From: Enterobacter kobei
Lineage (GTDB): Bacteria; Pseudomonadota; Gammaproteobacteria; Enterobacterales; Enterobacteriaceae
Length of the DNA stretch: 64,000 nt
Assembly: GCF_001729765.1 (NCBI RefSeq)
Contig: NZ_CP017181.1
Coordinates: forward strand, 2,294,001 to 2,358,000
Direction: 5' to 3'
Shown: one piece after another, positions 17,674 through 25,765 of the stretch
How the letters are laid out: every line of letters starts with the position of its first letter
Position numbering within the stretch: the stretch's first letter is position 1
Notes under the pieces: model-generated
What the model was told of the DNA's origin: nothing
The model's database searches: none
What the model saw: only the letters and a program-made list of their open reading frames with translations
Made by a program: the position numbers and the translations under genes

Positions 17674-18183
17674 TTATTTTTTTGCTTCGACGCCCGATGC
17701 GTCTGAACGCAGCAGGAACTGTTCCGTGGTCTGCGGAATATGACGAATCAACCAGTCGGCCATTTCGCGCTCTTCGGCGAGGATCGTTTCAATAGCGGGT
17801 ATCGAGGCGGTATCGCCCGCTTTTTTCGCCGCCGCGAGCAGGGAGGTATAGCAGGCGATTTCAAACTGTTCGAAAACATAGCCGCTGATCGACCCCTTAA
17901 CGATCTCATCAGACGGGAACATGCCGCCGATGGACTGCCCCAGCGCCGCCATTTTGCTCATCGAGTCTTTTAAAACTGAACGAGAAATATCATTCCGGTC
18001 GAGGATTTCTTCCAGCAAAGTAATTTGCCGTTTTGTCTCATTAATATGCTGCTCAATTCTGGCGCGAACATCAGGATAATTATCAATACGGCTGGCCATG
18101 GATTCCAGCATAGATTCGGCTTGCTTTTCCATCGCATGGGCATCGCGTAGCCAGTCATGGTAGTGTTCTACGTGATTCATCAT
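17674..18183 (-). CDS. yciE: YciE, ferritin-like DUF892 protein
   Basis: A 169-residue four-helix ferritin-like protein of the DUF892 family. Glutamates and histidines spaced along the helices (MEKQAESML, HINETKRQ, FEQFEIACYTSLL, EEREMADWL) resemble a di-metal site. YciE is induced by stress and bile in Salmonella as part of the yciGFE-katN operon. The catalytic role is unknown. It lies 15 bases before katN and 21 bases after a small membrane-protein gene. The start MMNH leaves two adjacent ATG codons. The first follows AGAGGATACA. Confidence 0.9.
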   Translation of the reverse strand: MMNHVEHYHDWLRDAHAMEKQAESMLESMASRIDNYPDVRARIEQHINETKRQITLLEEILDRNDISRSVLKDSMSKMAALGQSIGGMFPSDEIVKGSISGYVFEQFEIACYTSLLAAAKKAGDTASIPAIETILAEEREMADWLIRHIPQTTEQFLLRSDASGVEAKK

Positions 18184-18204
18184 TGTATCCTCTTTAGGGT
18201 TCGC

Positions 18205-18408
18205 TTATTTGGTCTCACTTTCAGCAGCCTGATCGGCACGCGCGGCACTGTAGCCAGACAAATGGCCGACAATATTAGCGTAGATGCTGATGATAATGAC
18301 CCATAGTACGCTGCTCTTCCACCATATTACGGAAGGGATAGCGAGAATGAACCATATTATAGCTGCCGTTAAATGGCACCGTTTAATTGTCCTGGGACTG
18401 ATGCTCAT
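18205..18408 (-). CDS. Small two-helix membrane protein inside the yciFE operon
   Basis: The 67-residue protein has two hydrophobic stretches (residues 12-30 and 31-50, TAAIIWFILAIPSVIWW and VLWVIIISIYANIVGHLSGY) with a basic N-terminus and an acidic C-terminal tail. I do not know a named family. It sits between yciF (23 bases) and yciE (21 bases) on the same strand, so it is co-transcribed. Start ATG at 18408 follows an A/T-rich stretch with GGTTAAATAAA. It could anchor a stress protein at the membrane, but nothing in the sequence shows this. Confidence 0.75.
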   Translation of the reverse strand: MSISPRTIKRCHLTAAIIWFILAIPSVIWWKSSVLWVIIISIYANIVGHLSGYSAARADQAAESETK

Positions 18409-18431
18409 TTTATTTAACCTGTGTTATAGCG

Positions 18432-18926
18432 TCATTTTTGCGCTTTTTGGTTAATATTTCCTACGGCCAGATCGGTGAGTTTAAGGTCGGTCTCTTTTTC
18501 TTCTTTCAGTGTTTCTGCAAGAAGCTTAACGGCTTTTTTATAGCCAAGCTGCTCTGCCAGGGTGGCAAGGGTACCGTAGCTGGCAATTTCGTAATGCTCC
18601 ACTTTTTGGGCTGCGGCAATTAACGCGGCATCACGCACTTCATTTTTTTCCGTGCTTTCGATAACTTCGTTCGCCTCTTCAATTAAGCCTTCCATTGCCA
18701 CGCATTTCATGCGCTTGAGCTTGATACCGTCTTCCTGCTCGATAATCTGATCGATGCGTTCGATCTGACCTTGCGTCTCTTCAAGGTGTGCGGTGAAGGC
18801 GGCGTTCAGCTTCTCGCTGGAGGCGGCGCGGGCAAGTTTGCTTAACGCTCGGGTAAGCTGCTTTTCTGCGCTGTAGGTATCCGACAGAAGATGAATAAAT
18901 ACATCCTCTACACTTTTCATATTCAT
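18432..18926 (-). CDS. yciF: YciF, ferritin-like DUF892 stress protein
   Basis: A 164-residue DUF892 four-helix protein matching E. coli YciF along its length, including the opening VEDVFIHLLSDTYSAEKQL and the HYEIASYGTLATLAEQLGY segment. Crystal structures of YciF show a ferritin-like di-metal fold dimer. Its biochemical activity is unsettled. Expression in Salmonella is RpoS dependent and repressed by H-NS. A second possible start two codons in (MKSVED) would give a slightly shorter product. It lies 94 bases after yciG with a hairpin between the two. Confidence 0.93.
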   Translation of the reverse strand: MNMKSVEDVFIHLLSDTYSAEKQLTRALSKLARAASSEKLNAAFTAHLEETQGQIERIDQIIEQEDGIKLKRMKCVAMEGLIEEANEVIESTEKNEVRDAALIAAAQKVEHYEIASYGTLATLAEQLGYKKAVKLLAETLKEEKETDLKLTDLAVGNINQKAQK

Positions 18927-18960
18927 AATTATTACGCTCCGGTAAAATAAAGAAAGGGTA

Positions 18961-18982
18961 CTGCGAGCTTTTCAGCCCGCAG
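18961..18982 (-). other. Intercistronic hairpin with GAAA tetraloop between yciG and yciF
   Basis: On the transcribed strand CTGCGGGCT-GAAA-AGCTCGCAG forms a 9-bp stem with one G-U pair closed by a GNRA-type loop. It is followed by a pyrimidine-rich stretch but no uniform U-run, so it may be a weak terminator or mRNA-processing site that sets yciG above yciF. Confidence 0.5.
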
Positions 18983-19020
18983 CATGCTCTCTGGTTTTAT
19001 TAAAAGAGTACTAAATAAGA

Positions 19021-19206
19021 TCAGGAGTTATCAGATTTACGGCCTCCGCCGTGACTGTTCTGTCCCCCTTTCTTACCCGCTTCAGATGCGCGTTGCGGAT
19101 CGTTTTTAAAATTACCACCGCTGTGCTGGCCACCTTTACGACCAGCTTCTGATGCTTTTTCACGGTCTTGCGCGAAATTACCTGAACCACCACGATGCTC
19201 TGCCAT
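19021..19206 (-). CDS. yciG: YciG, KGG-motif stress-induced protein
   Basis: A 61-residue very hydrophilic protein rich in glycine, with repeated GRKGGQHSGGNF and GKKGGQNSHGG motifs of the stress-induced KGG family (PF10685). E. coli YciG is nearly the same length and is reported to affect RpoS-dependent behaviour and motility. I chose ATG at 19206, preceded by ATGAGGTTTAAT, which matches the E. coli start MAEHRGG. An in-frame upstream ATG at 19224 would add six residues. It heads the yciGFE-katN array. Confidence 0.93.
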   Translation of the reverse strand: MAEHRGGSGNFAQDREKASEAGRKGGQHSGGNFKNDPQRASEAGKKGGQNSHGGGRKSDNS

Positions 19207-19733
19207 ATTAAACCTCATGTTCATATATTGGTTATGTCAGTACGATACGAATATATTTCGTATCACTCGTCGTTCGAGTAATAACTCTAGTCGCTGAGCG
19301 CCATTCGTCAAATGCGCTTTGCTATTTGCGGTATCGTTATTTTGAAATAATGAAGGCTTTACGCTTCGCTTACCTTGAAAATATGAAGAGGTGGGGAGGA
19401 CTTGTAAGCGAAGGGTGGGATTAGTCCTAAGTTTGCACTAAAAATTTGAAAGCTGAGGGTAAAAACCACGGTATGCTCAATCCGATTATTTTACAGACGG
19501 TAAGACCTGAAAAACGTACTCCTTTATAGCTATAAAACAGCACCAAAAATAATTATAGGGAAATTCCAGAGAAAAATAACGAGGCGGCAGAACCGTCCTG
19601 ATAAGGTCTGCTCAAGCTCCGGTAGCACACGGTTTGACCACTGTCGTCTTAAGATCACAAATCAGAAATTCTTCCCCCCGGAAGGAACGGGTTTCTCTAC
19701 ACTCCAGGTAATATTCACTGGAGGCATGACATC
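19207..19733. other. Intergenic region (527 bp) between yciG and hglS
   Basis: The longest noncoding stretch in the window. Next to yciG it holds a promoter-like pair and two leader palindromes (described separately). Near the middle is a perfect 10-bp inverted repeat CTTCGCTTAC (19364-19373)/GTAAGCGAAG (19404-19413) with a 30-base loop. The right part carries the hglS leader and a GGAGGC ribosome site before the start at 19734. No convincing protein frame or tRNA was seen. Confidence 0.6.
19244..19311 (-). promoter_or_regulatory. Candidate RpoS-type promoter and leader hairpins of yciG
   Basis: On the minus strand TTGACG (19311-19306), a 16-base spacer and CTAGAGT (C at -13, as favoured by sigma-S) at 19290-19284. 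The predicted start near 19277 places two palindromes in the leader: ACTCG/CGAGT (19265-19279) and the perfect GATACGAA/TTCGTATC (19244-19264, 5-base loop). Confidence 0.4.
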
Positions 19734-21077
19734 ATGGCGAACACCATCACGGCTGATGATATTCGGGAACATTTTTCGCAGGCTATGTCGGCGATGTACC
19801 AGCAGGAAGTTCCGCAGTACGGCACGTTGCTCGAACTGGTCGCGGACGTAAACCTGGCGGTTCTGGAAAATAACCCGCTATTACATGAACAACTGGCGAA
19901 CGCCGATGAGCTTGCCCGTCTGAACGTGGAGCGCCACGGCGCGATCCGCGTCGGCACGGCGCAAGAGCTTTCCACCCTGCGTCGTATGTTTGCCATTATG
20001 GGCATGTATCCGGTCAGCTATTACGATCTCTCTCAGGCGGGGGTGCCGGTTCACTCAACGGCGTTTCGTCCGGTAGATGATGCGGCGCTGTGCCGGAATC
20101 CGTTTCGTATCTTTACCTCACTGCTGCGCCTTGAGCTGATAGAAAACGTCCCGCTACGCGAGCGCGCGGCGGAGATCCTTGCTCAGCGGAACATTTTTAC
20201 CCCGCGCTGTCTGGCACTTCTCGATCTCTGGGAATCAGAAGGGCAGTTTACTGACGTCCAGGCGCGTGAGTTTGTTCAGGAAGCGCTGGAAACCTTCCGC
20301 TGGCACCGCCATGCGACGGTCGATCAGGAAACTTATCTGGCACTGCATAACGAACATCGCCTGATTGCGGATGTGGTCTGCTTCCCGGGGTGCCATATTA
20401 ACCACCTCACGCCGCGCACGCTGGATATTGACCGGGTGCAGGAGCTGATGCCGAAGTATGGTATTGAGCCCAAAATTCTGATCGAAGGGCCGCCGCGTCG
20501 TGACGTGCCCGTGTTATTGCGTCAAACCAGCTTCAAGGCGCTCGAAGAGCCGGTGCTGTTTGCCGGTGAACATAAGGGCACCCACACCGCCCGCTTCGGT
20601 GAAATAGAACAGCGCGGCGTGGCGCTGACGCCGAAAGGCCGTGAACTGTACGATAGCCTGCTGGCTAAGGCCGGTACCGGCAAAGATAACCTGACGCACC
20701 AGCTTCATTTGCGTGAGATTTTCAGTGCCTTCCCGGACAGCGAGCTGTTAATGCGCCGCCAGGAACTGGCTTATTTCCGCTACCGTCTGACGCCCGCCGG
20801 GGAAGCCCATCGTCATGCGTTCCGTCCCGGCGACGATCCGCAGCCGCTGATTGAGCGCGGGTGGGTCGTTGCCCAGCCGATTACCTACGAAGATTTTCTT
20901 CCGGTCAGCGCCGCCGGGATTTTCCAGTCCAATCTCGGGAATGAAACTCAGGCGCGCAGCCACGGTAATGCCAGCCGCGACGCGTTTGAAGCCGCGCTCG
21001 GCTGCCCGGTGTATGACGAATTCACCCTCTATGAGGAGGCTGAAACGCGCAGCAAACAGCGTTGCGGTTTGCTCTGA
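19734..21077 (+). CDS. hglS: 2-oxoadipate dioxygenase/decarboxylase HglS (YdcJ)
   Basis: This 447-residue protein matches E. coli YdcJ, of the DUF1338 family. The Pseudomonas homologue HglS converts 2-oxoadipate to D-2-hydroxyglutarate with Fe(II) and oxygen, a step in D-lysine catabolism. The metal- and substrate-binding His cluster HINHLTPRTLDID lies near residue 222. No signal peptide or membrane helix is present. In E. coli hglS directly precedes opgD. Here four extra genes separate them. Physiological role in enterobacteria is not settled. Confidence 0.92.
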   Translation: MANTITADDIREHFSQAMSAMYQQEVPQYGTLLELVADVNLAVLENNPLLHEQLANADELARLNVERHGAIRVGTAQELSTLRRMFAIMGMYPVSYYDLSQAGVPVHSTAFRPVDDAALCRNPFRIFTSLLRLELIENVPLRERAAEILAQRNIFTPRCLALLDLWESEGQFTDVQAREFVQEALETFRWHRHATVDQETYLALHNEHRLIADVVCFPGCHINHLTPRTLDIDRVQELMPKYGIEPKILIEGPPRRDVPVLLRQTSFKALEEPVLFAGEHKGTHTARFGEIEQRGVALTPKGRELYDSLLAKAGTGKDNLTHQLHLREIFSAFPDSELLMRRQELAYFRYRLTPAGEAHRHAFRPGDDPQPLIERGWVVAQPITYEDFLPVSAAGIFQSNLGNETQARSHGNASRDAFEAALGCPVYDEFTLYEEAETRSKQRCGLL

Positions 21078-21120
21078 AACCGTTACTCTGCAGGGGTGTG
21101 ATGGAAAAAATAAGGTCGTT

Positions 21121-22626
21121 ATGCAAAATCCTTCCGCCCCTGTGGTTGAAACGCGCCAGGGCGCACTGACTGGTTTAACCGATGAAAATGTCCACCGCTG
21201 GTGCGGTATTCCCTATGCTGCACCGCCAGTGGGGGACTGGCGCTGGCGCTCACCGCGCCCACCAGAACGCTGGGATGGCGTTCGCGATGCCACTGCCTTT
21301 TCGGCCTCAAGCTGGCAAAGCAGTGAATATTGTCAGGAGCTGGGCGGGGGCGATCCCGGCCAGTTCTCTGAAGACTGTCTCTATCTGAATGTCTGGTCCC
21401 CCGTCGACCGCCCGGGATCGCTTCCGGTGATGGTCTGGCTGCACGGGGGCGGGTTTACGATTGGTGCCGGTGGCTTGCCACCGTATCACGGCAAATCGCT
21501 GGCCGCGCGCGGCGTGGTTGTGGTCACGATTAACTACCGTCTCGGCCATCTCGGCTTTTTCGCCCATCCCGCGCTGGAGGGGGAAGAAGAGCGGGTAGTG
21601 CATAATTTTGCTCTGCTTGATCAGATTGCCGCGCTTGAATGGGTGCGGGAGAATATCACCGCGTTTGGGGGCGATCCGCATAACGTGACCCTGTTTGGTG
21701 AGTCCGCTGGCGCCCGCAGCGTACTGTCGTTGCTGGCCTCGCCGCTGGCGGAAGGGCTGTTCCACAAGGCGATAGTCCAGAGTGGATATACCTTGCCCGA
21801 CACGCCGCGCCAGCAGGCGCTGCAAAAAGGGGAAGCACTGGCCGCCCATTTTGGGCTGGAAAACGCGACGGCAGAGCAGCTGCGCGCGATCCCGCCTGAG
21901 TCATTCTGGCCGCTGACCGCGCCACTCAACATCGCCCCGGCGCCGATCGTCGGGGATTGCGTCCTGCCGGAGGCCATGCTGGATGTCTTTTTCGCTGCCC
22001 GCCAGCACCCTGTGCCGGTGATGATAGGTTCTAACAGCGATGAAGCCAGCGTCATGGCGGTGTTTGGCATCGATCTCGCCGGGCAAATCCAGAAGCTTCG
22101 CCGGGAGCGTCGTTTTGGGCTGGGGCTCATCAAGCTGCTTTATCCGGGTGTGAAAGGCGACGAAGAGCTGGGCAGACAGGTGTGTCGCGATATGGCGTTT
22201 ACCACCATGGGCTATGTCGTGATGCAGGCGCAGCAGCGTGTCGGCGGGCTTTGCTGGCGTTACTGGTTTGACTATGTCGCTGAAGCGGAGCATGCCACCT
22301 ATATCAACGGCGCGTGGCATGGCAATGAAGTGCCCTACGTGTTCGATACCCTCGGCCAGGTGGAGCCCTCACGTCAGTATGTCAACGAACGGGATTTACA
22401 GTTTGCTGCCAGGGTAGCCGATTACTGGGTAAGCTTTGCGCGCGATGCCGGAACGCATGATAGCCTGTCGGGGCCGACGCACTGGCCCGCGTGCCGTAAA
22501 GGGCGGGACGTGCTGCTACGTATCGGTGTGAATAAACATGCAGATTTCCGGCTTGAAAACCGCTTTATGCGCGCGCGCATGAGCCTCTTTAAACGGGTGA
22601 TGAAGCACCACGTCAGCCTCGATTAA
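21121..22626 (+). CDS. Carboxylesterase/lipase family protein (type B)
   Basis: A 501-residue alpha/beta-hydrolase of the type-B carboxylesterase family (PnbA-like). The oxyanion-hole HGGG lies at 108-111, the nucleophile elbow is GESAG with Ser195, and a WHGNEVPYVF segment near 398 bears the likely catalytic histidine. These enzymes hydrolyse short-chain esters. No signal peptide is seen. The ATG at 21121 follows AAGGTCGTT. An open frame continues upstream inside hglS but is not coding. It begins 43 bases after hglS, so the two may be co-transcribed. Natural substrate unknown. Confidence 0.9.
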   Translation: MQNPSAPVVETRQGALTGLTDENVHRWCGIPYAAPPVGDWRWRSPRPPERWDGVRDATAFSASSWQSSEYCQELGGGDPGQFSEDCLYLNVWSPVDRPGSLPVMVWLHGGGFTIGAGGLPPYHGKSLAARGVVVVTINYRLGHLGFFAHPALEGEEERVVHNFALLDQIAALEWVRENITAFGGDPHNVTLFGESAGARSVLSLLASPLAEGLFHKAIVQSGYTLPDTPRQQALQKGEALAAHFGLENATAEQLRAIPPESFWPLTAPLNIAPAPIVGDCVLPEAMLDVFFAARQHPVPVMIGSNSDEASVMAVFGIDLAGQIQKLRRERRFGLGLIKLLYPGVKGDEELGRQVCRDMAFTTMGYVVMQAQQRVGGLCWRYWFDYVAEAEHATYINGAWHGNEVPYVFDTLGQVEPSRQYVNERDLQFAARVADYWVSFARDAGTHDSLSGPTHWPACRKGRDVLLRIGVNKHADFRLENRFMRARMSLFKRVMKHHVSLD

Positions 22627-23455
22627 GTAAACAGGCGCGAAACGCCGCCAGACCATTTTCTTCGTCAGGCGTTTCGCGCAGCACCAGCCGGTAGCTCGCG
22701 CCGGTTTTTACGCTTGTCTCATAGGGCCGCATCAGCCTTCCGGCACCCACATCTTCTGCCACCAGCGTTTCGTCGGCAATGGCGACGCCCAGCCCCTGAA
22801 TGGCGGCGGTAATGGCGAGATCCATCGTATCGAAGTGTTGATTTTTGTGCATAACAAACCCGGGACCTTCCTGCTTCGCCAGCCACAGTGACCAGTCGGT
22901 CTTATCCCGCGTTGGGTGAAGGAACGTCAGTGAACCCAGCGTTGTACCTGCCCGCACCGGGCTGATGACCGGCGTGAGCGCCTCTTCGAACAGCAGATCG
23001 CCTGCGCTCATATGCGTGCCAAACACAATGGCCGCGTCGTAAGATTCGGTTTTGAAATTGACGTTATGATCGGTGGTGGTCGTCAGCGCGATCTGCAGAT
23101 CCGGATGCGCGTGCTCCACCTCCAGCAGGCGCGGTACCAGCCAGCGCATGGCGCAGGTAGGGGCCTTAAGCCGGATCACGGTATGCTGGCTACGGGCCTG
23201 GTCGGCCACGGTCAGCAGCTGTTCGAAAGTGGATTGCAGCTCCGGAAGCAGGGCGCTGCCCTGCGGTGAGAGGCGCAGCCCGCGGGCGTGGCGCTCAAAC
23301 AGCGGAAAGCCAAACCACGCCTCAAGGGAGGCGATCTTACGGCTCACGGCCCCCTGGGTCAGACACAGCTCTGCGGCCGCATGGGTAAGATTCAGATGAC
23401 GCGCGGTGACTAAAAATGCGTCGATGGCGTTAAGGGGGAGCGAACGGCGAGACAT
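22613..23455 (-). CDS. LysR-family regulator, GcvA-like
   Basis: A 280-residue LysR protein with N-terminal winged helix-turn-helix (LNLTHAAAELCLTQGAVSRKIASLE) of the GcvA type, whose members often control amino-acid metabolism. The effector domain is at 90-280. It is divergent from the aminotransferase gene, with a 114-bp shared promoter region, so regulation of the aminotransferase and binding protein is likely. Its last 14 bases overlap the end of the convergent esterase gene. The inducer is unknown. Confidence 0.9.
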   Translation of the reverse strand: MSRRSLPLNAIDAFLVTARHLNLTHAAAELCLTQGAVSRKIASLEAWFGFPLFERHARGLRLSPQGSALLPELQSTFEQLLTVADQARSQHTVIRLKAPTCAMRWLVPRLLEVEHAHPDLQIALTTTTDHNVNFKTESYDAAIVFGTHMSAGDLLFEEALTPVISPVRAGTTLGSLTFLHPTRDKTDWSLWLAKQEGPGFVMHKNQHFDTMDLAITAAIQGLGVAIADETLVAEDVGAGRLMRPYETSVKTGASYRLVLRETPDEENGLAAFRACLLNRG

Positions 23456-23569
23456 TGAAACACCTCAGCTATGCATTTTTCTCATGGCTATTATGACAAC
23501 AATTCGATTGTCCCGGCAACGCACTTGTTGTTTGAATAGTTATGCAATGTCCATGAGAAGGTAAAGAGG

Positions 23570-24739
23570 ATGACTTTACGAACGCCGGTACAAACGCGCT
23601 CCAAACTGCCAGATGTGGGGACCACCATTTTTACCGTTATCGGCCAGCTTTCGGCACAGCATAACGCCATTAACCTTTCTCAGGGCGCACCGAATTTTTC
23701 CTGTGACCCGAAACTGATTGCAGGCGTCACCCGAGCGATGGCGTCAGGGCATAACCAGTACGCGGCGATGACCGGCCTGCAGCCGCTGAAAGAACGCATT
23801 GCCGATAAAATTGCCACGCTCTACGGCACGCAGTATGACCCTGCCAGCGAGGTGCTGGTGACCGCCAGCGCCAGCGAAGGGCTCTATTCAGCGATAAGCG
23901 GTCTCGTGCACCCCGGTGATGAGGTGATCTACTTTGAACCGTCCTTTGACAGCTACGCGCCGATTGTCCGTCTGCAGGGGGCTACCCCGATTGCTATCAA
24001 ACTCACGGTGCCGGATTTTGCCGTCAACTGGGATGAGGTGCGTGCCGCGATCACCCCGCGCACGCGCATGATCATCATTAACACGCCGCACAACCCGAGC
24101 GGTCAGGTCTTCTGTGCCAATGACCTGCAACAGCTGGCGGCGCTGACGCGCCAGACCGACATCATTATTTTGTCTGACGAAGTGTACGAACACGTGGTTT
24201 TTGACGGTGAACCGCATCATGGAATGGCCACGCACCCGCAGCTGGCGGAGCGCAGCGTGATTATTTCATCTTTCGGAAAAACCTATCACGTCACCGGCTG
24301 GCGCGTAGGGTATTGTGTCGCCCCGGCGGTACTGATGGATGAGATTTGTAAAGTCCATCAATTTTTAATGTTCTCTGCCGATACGCCAATGCAGCACGCC
24401 TTTGCGGAGCATATGGTCGATCCGCAAACCTGGCTGTCGCTGTCGGCGTTTTACCAGCGTAAGCGCGATCTGCTGCACGGTCTGCTGGCCGATTCGCCGT
24501 TTACCCTGCTACCGAGCGCCGGGTCGTTCTTCATGCTGGCGGATTACAGCGCGTTCAGCGATGAGCGCGACAGCGAGCTGGTGAAACGGCTGATCGTGGA
24601 GTACGGCGTTGCCACCATTCCGCTGTCGGCGTTTTATGCGGACGGTACGGATAATAAATTGATTCGTCTCTCTTTTGCGAAAGATGAGGCGACGTTACGG
24701 GCAGGTGCCCAGGCCCTGTGTCGGGTTAAATCACGCTGA
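23570..24739 (+). CDS. PLP-dependent class I aminotransferase, YbdL-like
   Basis: A 389-residue fold-type I aminotransferase with the PLP lysine in SSFGKTYHVTGWRVGY (near residue 239) and the NTPHNPSG and SDEVYEHVVF motifs. It resembles E. coli YbdL, a methionine/aromatic aminotransferase, at moderate identity, so it is probably a relative rather than the true ybdL orthologue. It follows a LysR gene in divergent orientation and ends 10 bases before an amino-acid-binding protein gene. Amino-acid import coupled to transamination is plausible. Confidence 0.88.
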   Translation: MTLRTPVQTRSKLPDVGTTIFTVIGQLSAQHNAINLSQGAPNFSCDPKLIAGVTRAMASGHNQYAAMTGLQPLKERIADKIATLYGTQYDPASEVLVTASASEGLYSAISGLVHPGDEVIYFEPSFDSYAPIVRLQGATPIAIKLTVPDFAVNWDEVRAAITPRTRMIIINTPHNPSGQVFCANDLQQLAALTRQTDIIILSDEVYEHVVFDGEPHHGMATHPQLAERSVIISSFGKTYHVTGWRVGYCVAPAVLMDEICKVHQFLMFSADTPMQHAFAEHMVDPQTWLSLSAFYQRKRDLLHGLLADSPFTLLPSAGSFFMLADYSAFSDERDSELVKRLIVEYGVATIPLSAFYADGTDNKLIRLSFAKDEATLRAGAQALCRVKSR

Positions 24740-24749
24740 GGAGTATAAG

Positions 24750-25523
24750 ATGAAATTACGCGCGTTAGTCGTCGGCATGGGATTGCTGTGTACCTTTTCG
24801 TCCTTCGCGGCGACCGAGCTGCGTTATGGTCTGGAAGCGGAATATCCGCCGTTTGAAAGCCGTAATGCCTCAGGCGAACTGGAAGGGTTTGACGTTGAGC
24901 TGGGGAATGCCATTTGCAAAGCGGCAGCGCTGAAGTGCAGCTGGGTGGAAACCTCGTTTGACGCGCTGATCCCGGGTCTGGTGGCGAAGAAATTCGACGC
25001 CATTAACTCGGCGATGAATATCACCGAGCAGCGCCGCAAGAGCATTGATTTTACCCAGCCGATTTACCGCATTCCGTCGCAGCTGGTCGGCAAGGCCGGT
25101 ACGGCGGTAGAAGCGACCCCAGAAGGGCTGAAGGGGAAAACCATTGGCGTGCTGCAGGGCTCAATTCAGGAAACCTATGCGAAAGAGCACTGGGAAAAGC
25201 AGGGTGTCACCGTGGTGTCTTATAAAGATCAGAATATGGCCTGGGGCGACCTGCTTAATGGCCGTATCGACGCCTCGCTGGTGATGTCCGCGGCCGGGCA
25301 GGCGGGTTTCCTCAGCAAGCCGCAGGGGAAAGGGTTTGGCTTCATCGGCAAACCGGTGTCTGACGACACTATCCTCGGGAGTGGGATCGGTTTTGGGTTG
25401 CGTAAAGGTGACGAGGCCACCAAAAAGCAGCTTGATGCCGCGATTGATAAAGTGCGTGCCGACGGCACGATCGCTAAACTCGCTGATAAGTACTTTCCGG
25501 GTATCGATGTCAGCGTAAAATAA
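24750..25523 (+). CDS. Orphan polar amino-acid ABC transporter substrate-binding protein
   Basis: The 257-residue family 3 binding protein (PF00497) has a signal peptide of about 22 residues (cleavage near SFA-A) and the segments RYGLEAEYPPFES and SAMNITEQRRKSIDF, which resemble lysine/arginine/ornithine-binding ArgT/HisJ. Start 24750 follows GAGGAGTATAAG. An in-frame upstream ATG would delete the signal peptide from the N-terminus and is rejected. No permease or ATPase gene is nearby, so it must share a transporter encoded elsewhere or act otherwise. It is in one unit with the aminotransferase. Confidence 0.9.
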   Translation: MKLRALVVGMGLLCTFSSFAATELRYGLEAEYPPFESRNASGELEGFDVELGNAICKAAALKCSWVETSFDALIPGLVAKKFDAINSAMNITEQRRKSIDFTQPIYRIPSQLVGKAGTAVEATPEGLKGKTIGVLQGSIQETYAKEHWEKQGVTVVSYKDQNMAWGDLLNGRIDASLVMSAAGQAGFLSKPQGKGFGFIGKPVSDDTILGSGIGFGLRKGDEATKKQLDAAIDKVRADGTIAKLADKYFPGIDVSVK

Positions 25524-25534
25524 CCGCCTCATTA

Positions 25535-25569
25535 GCCCCGGCGATCGATGTCACGTCGGGGCATTTTTC
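25535..25569 (+). terminator. Rho-independent terminator after the binding-protein gene
   Basis: GCCCCGGCG and CGTCGGGGC pair over nine positions with one mismatch, followed by ATTTTTCT. It lies 12 bases after the stop of the orphan binding-protein gene. Confidence 0.75.
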
Positions 25570-25765
25570 TACACATTTTCCAGGCTTTCTTTACACCACT
25601 TTCGGGCCGTTCTGGTCGACAGAAAATATTTCTCACTTTGTTCAGATAATCATCGGCCAACAATTGGATTCTTAACCATTTTTGTTTAGGCTGTGCGTTC
25701 TTTCTTGCCGTCATTTCGCCGAGCGCGAAACACATTCACACGACCATAAGGACGTTTTTCCAGGC

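Noticed and set aside
20851..21120. N-terminal extension of the esterase inside hglS
   Set aside because: It overlaps the well-conserved end of hglS and lacks esterase similarity. ATG 21121 with AAGG upstream begins the family sequence.
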